DNA of 64,000 bases from Steinernema hermaphroditum (Eukaryota > Nematoda > Chromadorea > Rhabditida > Steinernematidae), in assembly GCA_030435675.1 (NCBI GenBank), contig CM059625.1, forward strand, positions 18,228,001-18,292,000. Reading direction: 5' to 3'. Made by a program: the position numbers and the translations under genes. The notes beneath the pieces are model-generated. The model saw only the letters and a list, made by a program, of their open reading frames with translations, ran no database searches and was not told the origin of the DNA. This document shows positions 1 to 10,748 of this stretch, piece by piece; the stretch's first letter is position 1, and the number at the start of each line of letters is the position of its first letter.

Positions 1-1
1 G

Positions 2-3000
2 GCAATCAAAGAGTCAGCAGCTCTTTTAGGCGAATTTCGTATTATTTTACACACTTTCATGGAGCAGAAATTGATTCCAGTTATTGACTTATTTAAGGTC
101 TCCATACTGGTTACAGCAGCTGTTCACTATTAATTTCAGAAATTTTGCAACAACAATTCCGTTCATTTATGGAGTCGCGTAAGGGCCGCGCAGGTTCAGC
201 GCATGCAAGACTTCCAGTCAATGCCAGATGAACCTGTCACTACTTTGGTCGCTTTTTACAGTCATATGATGTACACTTTGGCAATACTCGCTGCGCGTCT
301 ACAGGTCAGTTGGGAAAGTTTTTGCAGCGTATAAAATCTCTGATACTCTCAAGGTTCTATACAGGAGCAGTGAAGCTTCACTAGCACTGAATATTATCAT
401 CTGATTTCATTTAACAATCAAGCAAGTATAATATATTTTCAAACCTAATTGGTCATTCACGGAAATGAGAACGCCGCTTTTTAACGCATATGTTAACGTT
501 GCATATACGCAGGAACACAGCGAATTATTGTTGGCGCACTTGCTCTCACAGCTTTCATCAACTATGAATCTGAAAAGGTGGACGCGCTGTTGAATATGCC
601 AGTGATTTTTCGCTATAAAAGCCACATAGAAATGTACACCTCCATAATGTAAAATCGCATAGACTTTGATACTGTATTAGCTGAACAGAAGTAAAGAAAT
701 GACTGGGCCGTACACTGCAGCTATGTATAAACGAATATTTAGGGATTTCGGTACGAAATGTTTCTCAAGGACAAATTATACAATTGCTCAGATCTCGTCG
801 AGCAGCTTTCCATGTCTGTGTTCTCCGCATTGGAGCTTCTTATGGCAGACTGCGTGTTGGCTACTGAGCCCTCAACGAACGCCATATTAGTCACCAATAA
901 CCTTTTTTCGGTGAACTGCGGCGCTCTTGCGCGAGGTGTGGTATTCAAGCAGTTTGAAATACAAGTAATAAGTGAAGAAACAGCCGAGCACATTCAAGTA
1001 AGAGACGTTACCTACTTCTGTGGCCCCATGAGCCTTTTTAGTCCGAAATGCGTAGACAGAAGATGCTACAGCAGCCGTCCCCTATTGGCACCGTTCCATC
1101 AGCGGCTCTCCTCGCGATGAAACCAACTTCGGGAACGAAACGGGGCAACTCCGTAAATCAAACAGGTCAGATTTCGGTCTCCCGTGTGCGCACCATGGCA
1201 CTGAACGGAGGGCCTCATTTTGTAACTGTTTCAGATAGTTCAGGTAGCACCGCCCACAAAAAATCCGATGTGAACAGCAAGGAGATTGTTACCATATATC
1301 CAGTGTACAACAGCAAAAACAAATACTGGGCTGCCACCTATCCTCACTTACTGTGCACTACACGCCAGAAGGGCAGACATTCCGTTAATAATTCATTCCA
1401 GGTTAGCTGAGTGCTTTCAGCTCAGATTTCTATGTTTATGAAACTTGTTAATTTTAGGATCTCTCTACTACGAGCTCAATTTTTGACAGCAAATCAAATA
1501 ACGGCAAAAGGCCTATTTTCTACCTTCACATCAAGGCGACCATGTTTAGTCCTTCGGGACAGTTCGCGACTGCTCACACGCTGTCACTTCCGTTCACAAT
1601 TGCAACTCGGCGTAACCAAGATTGCCAGGTCCAGCGCATGATGAGTTCATATACTGCCACATGTTTCTGGCTTTATGGAAATAAAGTTCAAGACGGACTG
1701 CTACTGCAGTGGACAGATCGAGGCAAGTCTACAAATCATGTCATATGTCATAAAGAGCTTAGGCATGTTCTGGGAGGACTTCAAGTTGCTCTACATGCAG
1801 CATTTCAAAGTGAACGCCGACGTCGGCCGTGGTTTACATGACCGCGATTTTGACCTTCTTCAGTACAAGCTTCAGTGCAATGACTGCAGAAACCCTGACT
1901 CTCCATTTGATGAAAACGCACCAGCTCGTTATGTCACATTTAAAAACGTCTTATGTCCCCACCTCAGATATGAGTGGGCGAATACGAACGTTCGATTCAG
2001 TGTATGGCGTGGAATGTTGGAATTGCTCCAAATTTTTCAAGTAAGTGTCTTAGTTAGTTCTCACATTACAGTAGCTTTAAGGATCATCGTAATAATGTGC
2101 GCAAGCTCTGGGAAAAAGGACTTCTGATGGGATTTGTTGGCTTCACGCAGGTTCAAGAACTTCTCGCACAGCATCAGTCCACTCTTATCATGCGGCTATC
2201 GTTTGTCACAGGAGGAACGATTTGTTTTACGTTGAAATCGAACGCACACTCTTTGCAAAAAGATTCTGACGCGTACATCCATCTTGAGCCACTGGATCTA
2301 AAGAAGCTGCAAGCTAAATGTCTCACCGATTATTTGAGAGACATTGCTATGGCCGAAAAGGTGAAGTACATCCTAACATCTGCACACGACCTCGTCAAAA
2401 TAAGCGACGTTCTGGATGAACTCATCGACCGCACAAATCAAGCAGACAATGTCGAGCTCTCCAGTCGGGATATATCGTCGAATGTCACACATACAGGGAA
2501 AATTGATGACATGCAGCATATAAGGTACGATTGCACGCACATAGCTGCCTGCTCTTATTGCATTTTGAAACAATCAATCGTACGGCATTCATTATCCTTT
2601 TTTACAGATTCACTGCAATGCGCATTGCCGTGGTGACCTGCAAAGTTAAACCTCCAAGCAGCGACTCTCAGTTTGAGCTCGACAGCCTTTCTCCTACGGA
2701 ATCATCCTATTCGAACAATAACTTAAGTGTTAGTGGCGGAATTATGCGAAGTTTGTCAACGAGCGACGATTTCGTCAGAGAAATGGCGCAGTTGCTAAGT
2801 TTCCATGGAAAATCAAAGCAGGTTTTATGAAAATACCCTGGGATAGTTTTCTTATCTGTTGGTCTGTTTCCAGGAAGCTATGGAAGTCCTTGAGAGCCTA
2901 CCTGATCTACATATACATCGACCGCAGCTACCAAGCCCTACCGCAACTTCGCCTCAGTTGGTTAGGCTCACACCCGCTCCCGACGTTAAGCCTAACAATC

Positions 3001-3035
3001 AGTTCTTTTTAAACGCTCAGTCCTTTACGTCATAG
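2..3035 (+). CDS. STAT-family transcription factor, 5'-truncated by the window
   Basis: Signal transducer and activator of transcription, a latent cytoplasmic factor that dimerises through its SH2 domain and binds DNA in the nucleus. Exons read: 2-97, 140-304, 743-997, 1060-1401, 1458-1722, 1763-2040, 2082-2524, 2608-2821, 2874-3035; together they stay in frame for about 739 residues. The first exons are helical and charged ([15 protein letters not shown]), fitting the coiled-coil domain. Exon 5 carries the DNA-binding segment ([14 protein letters not shown], then [12 protein letters not shown]). Exon 6 is the linker ([15 protein letters not shown]). Exon 7 is the SH2 domain ([13 protein letters not shown], then [18 protein letters not shown] with the phosphate-binding Arg). 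The tail is Ser/Pro-rich. The region closest in style is the Caenorhabditis STA proteins. The N-terminus lies before the window. Positions 1166-1234 could be an in-frame 69-nt intron or coding. The intron at 1723 has a GC donor. Confidence 0.85.
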
Positions 3036-4007
3036 GACGTTATTGTTCCACTATTGTGCAGTTCGGGTTATAATTAGGAGGTTCGAAGATTCACCTGCAA
3101 ATTTTTATTGACACTACAAATTGTTCCATTTTCGACATCTCTGCCGCTGCTCATTAAGACGAAATGCCTCTCATTTGTTTCGTGCGTCGACAGGTTTGTT
3201 TATTCACAAGTCGGTTTTCAATACGACGTTGTTAAAATTATTTGTTAGCTATTGACTTTATTTTATGAATTGTTGATTGTTGTACTTTCCATATGCCAAT
3301 AGAAATTTCCACACATTTACGTTTGTATCCATGCATTAACATCAAGACAAGCCACTATTCGAAGTTTTGATTTATTTTAGCACCCTGCTGTTACGGTTTC
3401 CTTAATTAGGGAGCGCGAGTCGGTGGATTATCAGATTTGTCTGCCCTTCGACGGACTCACTAGTGATCAGTGCTGCTTCACTGGAACAGGGAGCAGTATG
3501 TAGACAGAACGGCGGAAGTGTTGTAAAAAGGAAAAGAAAAACAGGGCGCCTCTCATTATAACTGTCATCGAGAGCAATGGGAAGCAGTGCGTTTCAAAGC
3601 TATTGTCTATTTAGTCCCAGTCCTATTTTAGAGAGCCAACTTCATATAGTTAGTGCTTGTTGCCTATTTTCTATTTAGTCGTTCAATATTCATGTTTCGT
3701 GCAAACCTACGCGCGCCAACATTACCACGACATGTGAGAGTTTTTAGCACATTATACCGTGCAAGGGACTTTATAGTCTAGCATTCATGCAAAACTGCGA
3801 CACGTGGGAAAATGTAATGCTTTATTTACAAGGCGTTGCCCTTTTCTGTTTATCGGAGATCAGACTATAAGAGATGGACCGCAGCATCAAGTTTCACATT
3901 CAAATTGATAAACACTGCTACGTTTTTTTCATGTGGTCGTTTCTGCGTATTTCGCAACAGTTTGAGAAAATCTCCCATTCCAGGTGTAACATAGGAGTCA
4001 ATCGTTT
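3036..4007. other. Intergenic region between STAT and glucosylceramidase genes
   Basis: AT-rich sequence with no convincing exon. It should contain the STAT 3' UTR (a weak AATAGA-type signal lies near 3299) and the promoter of the downstream gene. I see no repeats or RNA genes in it. Confidence 0.5.
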
Positions 4008-6133
4008 ATGTGGTGGTATCTTCTGCTCTTATTACCCGGTATGTGACAGCTGGTATATTTATTCAGACTGTTTTAGGCACACCTGCTGCCCTGAATACGT
4101 GTGCTCCAAGGCACATTACAGGGCCGGCTCAGAATTACGTGTGTGTTTGTAATTCCAGTTATTGTGATGATTTTCCCCGACTAGAAAAACTCAACGACGG
4201 GACAGCGGCAGTTTACACCAGTTCCTTAAGCGGAAAGCGGTTCGACCTCAAATTTGCGCAATTTGGGGTTAAGAGTACTAACACTACCGGTGGTAGTATT
4301 GTCTTGCTGTGCTGTAGTTAATGTACTCCTTTAGTCACTGCTGCCACCGTGAAAATAAATCCTCAAGATACATATCAGAGCATAATAGGGTTCGGAGGAG
4401 CCTTTACTGATTCTGTGGGATTTAATTTGAACTCATTAACGCCGATCATGCAATATATGCTTCTGGACTCTTACTTTGGCAAACAAGGTACATATATTAG
4501 AAGAGCCATTTAATTCACAATTCTAGGCCTCGAGTACAACCTAGGGAGAGTTCCAATGGCCAGCTGCGATTTTTCGATGCGAACGTATTCTTACCTCGAC
4601 ACTTCTGATGATTTCGAGCTCAAATCGTTCAATCTCACCAGTGAGGATTTTGATTATAAGGTACAGTTTGACAATGTACTGTAATACGAAAACCTTAAAG
4701 ATTCCTTTTATCGATCAAGCTGTTAAAATGACAGAAGGAAAACTCAAGCTAATGGCCAGTGTTTGGTCAGCTCCAGGTTGGATGAAGACTAACGGTAAAA
4801 TGGTTGGAGGAGCACCACTCAAAGGAGAGATGGGAGGAATTTATTATCAAACTTGGGGCAAGTACTTCATTAGGTATTGTCATTGGAGCATTGCTCCACT
4901 TTACACTATTCTCTGTTTCAGATTTTTGGAAGAGTATCACAAGAATGGAGTAGATTTCTGGGGGCTAACTGTACAGAATGAGCCGTCTTCTGGACTTGAT
5001 CCGAATTACGCTTGGCAAACCATGTATTTGAGCGCCGAAACGGAACGTGACTTTGTGAAAACGATTCTTGGACCTCTCCTGCGAAACTCCTCTCATGGGA
5101 AAAATATTAATCTGATGTGTATGGACGATCAGCGATTCCTATTACCGACGTGGGCAGACACTGTTTGGCATTTTCTGATGGCCGGGTGACATTATCATAT
5201 AGTTTAGATTTTCGCCGACCCCGACGCAGCTCAGTATATCGATGGCATTGCTGTTCATTGGTATGAAGATTTCATCACCCCGGCCCACAACCTACAGTGG
5301 ACTCACGAAAGACATCCAGACAAGTTTATGTTGGCAACCGAGGTATATTTTCATTACAACAAAATCACAATAGGAACTATTAGAACCGAACCGTTTTGTC
5401 TTCATTAGTGCGATTCATGACCAAATCTTCATCAGGGGACATGGAAATACGTTCACTTAATTGCCATAAGCGCCACTTCGGCTGTTGACCATTTTAGGCG
5501 TGTAACGGCTACTTACCTTTTACACACGGCCCTATCTTAGGAGATTGGTCCCGAGGAGAGTCATATGCACACGATATTATCCAGGTAACCCCCTTCTATC
5601 ATGCGAAAGACCTATGCCAAATGTAGGACTTGAACAACTATATGGGAGGATGGATCGACTGGAATTTATGTCTGGACATGAAAGGGGGCCCGAATTTCGC
5701 GAAAAATTTCGTCGACGCTCCAATTATAGTTAATGCAGAAAAAGGCGAATTTTACAAGCAGCCAATGTTCTACGTCATGGGTCATTTCAGGCAAGTGCTC
5801 ATACTGAGAGAACAAAATTTGGCGTTCATAGTACTGGACAATCAAAGTACACAATTTCGGTTTACATTTACATACATGATCAATTTTAGCAAGTTCCTAA
5901 AACCGCACTCTGTACGAATAGGACTTAACATCGACGCAAATGCGAACCTTCTTGAAGGAGTTGCGGTATCCACAGCTACCAACCAGCGTGTGATTGTTTT
6001 GATCAATCGTCACGATGATGTGTCATATAGCGCACAAATTGAAGACGCTGCAAACCCTGGACAATTCCTCAATGTTTACGTGGAGCCGCATTCTATTCAT
6101 ACAATAGTGTGGAACAAAGTTCAGGCCTTGTGA
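4008..6133 (+). CDS. Lysosomal glucosylceramidase (glucocerebrosidase, GH30)
   Basis: Hydrolyses glucosylceramide to glucose and ceramide in the lysosome. Ten exons: 4008-4038, 4077-4289, 4335-4487, 4529-4660, 4701-4873, 4922-5162, 5208-5342, 5498-5584, 5628-5790, 5890-6133. They sum to 524 codons, close to the usual length of the family. The start was chosen because it gives a signal peptide (MWWYLLLLLPG). Family landmarks in order: IIGFGGAFTDSVGFNL, SVWSAPGWMKTNG, the acid/base Glu in TVQNEPSSGL, HWYEDF, the nucleophile Glu in MLATEACNGY (split across exons 7 and 8), and WIDWNLCLD. Both catalytic Glu residues are present, so the enzyme looks active. The C-terminal beta domain ends in HSIHTIVWNKVQAL. 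The exon 2 donor (gtggta, giving a NTT glycosylation site) was chosen because it restores frame. The intron at 5791 starts with GC rather than GT. Confidence 0.95.
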
Positions 6134-7115
6134 ATTCCCTGAATTGGATGATAAATGTATGGCAAATATGGTCGTTGCCACAGTAATGTTTAACGCGAAA
6201 TTCTCTGTTCGCTTACGGTTCTTAACTGCGCGGTTTTCCACAATATATACAGCTTGTTCCTGTATTACGCATCGCGAACATGCCATCACTGCTCTTGATG
6301 AAAACAGCAGGGCAATTTTGCTTAGGGGCGTGTTGACTATGTGATAGGCGGAATCTTATCAGACGTTTTTTTAAATTAATCAGTAGCTTCTTATTTTCAT
6401 ATACCCTTGGAGCAAGGCTGCTGCTCACGCACTGTAGTGTTTCTGTATGCGAAAAGGGGGGAGGGACTTTTATTTATTGCAAACCCTATTTGCAGTTGAT
6501 TCTAATCAGTTCTCCCATCACAGCCGTACTTAGTCGCGCCTTTTAGCTCTCATACACTGTAACATGCACCCGAGAAGCATTCAGCGCAACCGGAATACGG
6601 GTGACGTTTCCGATCTACGTTGTGTTTGCTCATTGAAAGTTAGATATGAACCCTTGTAATCCAAGATACGCACATTTAAGCAATCCGTCACATTCTGCGT
6701 TCAATCGATGATCTCTCGGGTCTCGTCTCGCGCAGCCGTGATTCATCAGCGCGTCAGCGAACTGCCTACCTCACTATACGCACGCGCTATTTGCGTTCCA
6801 CACCGAAACGGAGGAAAACCTGTCGTTCGCAGCGCACTATCTATCGATCCCGGCTCTTTGCCCCATTCGTCATTAAAATGTGAAATTCTCGACTTCGTGG
6901 CCTGCAACTGTTTCTCGTTTGTTTCCACGGTTACCAAGTAGCCGTTATCAGGCACTATGGCCGGCATCCGTAGCCACCAATGGACGCTTCAATAAGGGTG
7001 CTCTAATATCTCTGTTATCCGTTCCCATACCCCGGTTACCTTGTAATATGGCATTTACGTGGCATTTACTGCGTCAAATTTCAGAACAAAGATCAAACGC
7101 AAAAAAGCAATCAAT
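6134..7115. other. Intergenic region upstream of the CYSTM gene
   Basis: No exon chain, repeat or RNA gene recognised. Short open frames here have no domain content. The segment just before 7116 presumably holds the promoter or trans-splice acceptor of the small gene that follows. Confidence 0.4.
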
Positions 7116-7474
7116 ATGTCGGGGCCGCCACCATACCAGCAGCAACCTTATCCACAAGTAAGATAACGAAATATAAACCTTAAATCTCTTCCAAACTTAC
7201 AGCAATATCCGGCGCAGCCAGGTTACGGTTATCCTCCGCAGCAGCCACAGTTCGGGTACGGTCAACCCCAGCCTAATTACGGTGGTGGATACAACTACCC
7301 TCCACAACAACCTCAAGTTGTGTAAGCTAATTAACTCTTCCTCATATATCATATTAATCTGTTTCCGATTTCAGAATGGTTGAGCGGGAAAACCGTAACA
7401 ACAGCAACAATTGCTGTTTATGGGCACTGCTTGCATGCTGCTGCGGATGCTGTCTCGCCGAATGCTGTGACTAA
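7116..7474 (+). CDS. Small proline/glutamine-rich, cysteine-tailed CYSTM-like protein
   Basis: Three exons, 7116-7157, 7203-7321 and 7375-7474, encode 86 residues. The N-terminal two thirds is a low-complexity Pro-Gln-Tyr-Gly tract (MSGPPPYQQQPYPQ, then YGYPPQQPQFGYG). The C-terminus is a short hydrophobic cysteine cluster, CLWALLACCCGCCLAECCD. This layout matches the eukaryotic CYSTM (cysteine-rich transmembrane module) type, small tail-anchored membrane proteins often linked to stress tolerance. Role here is inferred from architecture only. Splice signals at both introns are clean and the frame is kept. An AATAAA signal follows at 7618. Confidence 0.8.
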
Positions 7475-7617
7475 GTGCAAAAAGCAACATTGCCGCCATG
7501 CAATAATACTTTTGCGCTATCGCCAAACTAATAATGTATTCTGCGATAACCACATAACATTTGAGTAAAGCTAAAAAAACTGTATTTAGACATATCAGTG
7601 TTTTGTTGTTAATCACA

Positions 7618-7623
7618 AATAAA
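7618..7623 (+). other. Poly(A) signal of the CYSTM-like gene
   Basis: AATAAA about 140 bp after the stop codon, followed by an A-rich stretch. It fits the 3' end of the small gene ending at 7474. Confidence 0.5.
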
Positions 7624-10600
7624 AATATCGGAAGGGATCTTAAATAGTAATCAGCAGAAACTAACGACTTTGGTATAGTTCGTCTAGACGTTTCGTTTGT
7701 CCATTTCATATACCTCGACAACCAGCGAAAACGATTTCACTGCATTAATGCAAAAAAACCCAACGAAGAGGAGAACTGTCGGCAAGGCGCTCTGCCGCGG
7801 AAAATGTGTTCCAATAGTGGCCGAATCGCTTACATGTTTTTGCGCGCCGAAACACGACCAGTAGCAAACTAGCACAAATAGTAAGAGTTGCCGACCAACC
7901 ACACTATGGGAAACTGGTTCTCTTCTGATCGGTTTTCACTTCTCGATAGTTTCTCTTACTGAGTCGCCCACAGAAAATCTTTAATCGAACTGCTCTTTTC
8001 AACAGCGGATCTTTTTTGTTGCCGTGCTTTTAACGCCTCGTCAATATTGCCACCATTGTCATACACTTTGTCTACGTTAGCGCTTTTATGTTGTTACTAT
8101 TCGCCGGGGAATCTTCACAAAAGTGCTTGGCAAAGTGCCTCCCTGCTTTTATCTTGAGCCTTGCCTCAAATTGTATCGCCGTTCGATGAAAGAACAACAA
8201 TATCAACCTGCTTTTTGAGTGAACCATGAAAATAAACAGTCTGGCAGATGACGTGCATATATTTGGTAATTTGGGCATCATTTGTAACAAAGTGATTTGT
8301 CCTCAGTAAGAGAGGACAGCATGCATTTAGTACCCATGGCCGCTCGTACTGTACAGTAACAATATGACTTAGTACGGCTATTATTGTGCCACTTTCCAGC
8401 TAAATTTAGATTTCGTTTGTATCAAATGTTCCCGTGAAAATTCTCCATTGCATTCATCTTGATTTTTGGAGGCTTATTCTGTTCTGACAGTCCTTGACTT
8501 TGCAGTTCGAGATTGGATGCACTGTTATGTACAGGTCATCTACAGCATTAATTGTGTTACAGACAGTGACCTCCAACCACGGTCATCGTTGGGTGTTGAA
8601 TGCAAAACCTGCCGAATGCACCTATCACTGCGTTTCCCGCAAATCATAATATGAGCAAGTCTGACAATGATAGTCGATCCGATCACCATTATCTATTAAC
8701 GCCAATATTCTATGAACGCCAACGTTTACAGTTGGCTAAGGAAATAACAGACTCTCAGGGGATATACCGCATGTGGGTGCCACTCCCAGATACTACATCG
8801 GCTTATGAACGTTGTGAACGAGGTTCCGTCTACTGCCCACAATAGAAACTCTTTTGGCTTGTATATATACATGTAGCTCTCGCGTGGAAACGCTCTCATT
8901 TACGGACAATAGCGGTGCTGTTTCCACGTCTTTGAGGATTTTCTTCACTGTGCCGTTTGACGACTACAAGGCTGAGTACCTTCGAACTCCATCCCTATAC
9001 CTGCTCACTACCGCTCATTTCCTATTTCATAATGCAGTCCCTCAACGAGGGTACAAATGTTCTCCAAGCTCTGTATTTTTTTCAGCAGAGAGACCGCAAT
9101 ATATGATGGTGAGAGAGAATTAAGTGAACATAAGAAAGGAATAATTTGGCTACGCCGTATACGAAAATATATCATGGCACCGCTATCCGTTATGCACCAA
9201 ATCATTTATAAATACTGACCTAACACAACACAAAAGGACCCCTCGTTCCACGATTTTCTTCTAAGGAGTAGTCTTTATTTTTACGGATAATTTGCTTTAA
9301 TTGCTTTAATTAATTTTTTTATTTTTTACATGTACTACTACAGCGCGCGATCCGAACGAGCACAACAAACATTTACAGTGTACAATAGTATCTCCGAATT
9401 CTCCGCAGAATAAGCTTTTTCATGTTCCAGTTTTTGTGGATTTAATAGATCGTTTGCAACAATCGTGTGTTATACTGTATATTCCAATCATAAAAACTAT
9501 TTTTCTATTGTATGTAAGAAATACATTCCGATCGCAATAGTACGATGTGTATCATCATGTTCAGTTCGCTTAATCGCTCGCAACACTCAGCAATCGAACA
9601 AATGTTTAAAGAGCCTTAACTGCCGATTAGCAACCACGGCTCCATTTTCTGAAATCATTGCATGGGTATGATGCGCATGCTCAGTGCCGCCATCAAGGCG
9701 ATTGCGTTCGTGTGGACGTCGTCAACATCAACCGAAGGTCGACGGATCTCCCTTTCTGATAAGGCTTGTGCGACATAATTGCATTATTCCCATTGTCATG
9801 AAGGGGTTCGGAGCTGTTTCTCCTTTACTACCCTCACAGCATGCTAACGACTCACGGACTCCATTCTAACGCATTAATGCAAACATGCCTCTTCATTTGA
9901 TATTAGAAGGCAACTTGGTTCAAATTAAACAAGGCATGAACTTTGTAGTTTACCTATGTTTCTTGTTTTCTCTCATTAAATATATTAAATTCAGCATGTA
10001 AAATATTAAATATAACAACATATAACCAATAACCGCTGCAGTGTCCTTCGCAAGGCAGCTTACAATCGCGCATCCACAAAGACACACAGGAAAGAATACG
10101 CGTTGAATCACTGCGTGGCGGAGAAAGCGTCGTCGGGCTAGTCGCCCCTGTGCTGTCTCGTGTGTTGTCCAATACAGTCACGGAATGGTGAGAGGCGACC
10201 ACCCAGCTCATGCATATTATGGTTCTATATGTACTGAAAGCGGGGGAATGATCCGCCTGGTCTGCTGGCCACAATGTTCACAGCAACAAGAGAGAGGTTG
10301 AAATCAACGCGCTCGTGCAGGACTGAAAAGGGACTGGCTTCACTGACAGTCACCAGTGAATTTGTTTCCTTGTCGCGTGCTGCACTGAATCTACTTCACC
10401 GATCGGAGACATGGTCGCCTGCATGTGTTAGTCGAAGTTGTGTTCGCTATACTGCATCTACTAAACGCGCGCTTTATATGATCAATTTATGCGATAACGC
10501 AAACCGTTCTCTTCTCTCTCACTGGTTGTTTCCCTGCATCCAGCAAGCACTCAATCAATTTATCACCACCATGCGCTGGCGCCAGGACGACAGGAAATTC

Positions 10601-10748
10601 CGTGGTAATCGTTCTGCTACGCTAACATTCAACAAAGCCAAAGTAGCTTTCTGAATTCACGCATGCAGATTGTTGTCGAACGTCATCCATTATTTTCTTC
10701 GCGAAATTAATCAGTTCTATAATTTTTTATGTTTTTGTCTTGTTACAG
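7624..10748. other. Sparse intergenic region before the IP3 receptor gene
   Basis: About 3.1 kb without a recognisable conserved exon apart from one weak 64-codon frame at 8651. AT-rich runs occur near 9300-9330. It probably includes the IP3 receptor promoter and any 5' UTR exons, since the first coding exon begins directly after an acceptor-like sequence at 10748. I see no repeat family seen elsewhere in the window. Confidence 0.4.
8651..8845 (+). CDS. Hypothetical 64-residue open frame
   Basis: An uninterrupted frame from ATG at 8651 to TAG at 8843-8845. The protein is polar and unusually un-repetitive for a chance frame (LLTPIFYERQRLQLAKEITD, then YRMWVPLPDTTSAYE). I recognise no domain. 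It could be a small gene, one exon of a larger unrecognised gene, or chance. No partner exons were identified around it. Confidence 0.2.
   Translation: MSKSDNDSRSDHHYLLTPIFYERQRLQLAKEITDSQGIYRMWVPLPDTTSAYERCERGSVYCPQ

Noticed and set aside
10274..10654. A 126-codon plus-strand open frame upstream of the IP3 receptor
   Set aside because: The composition is not protein-like, no domain is recognisable, and it does not connect in phase to the first IP3 receptor exon.
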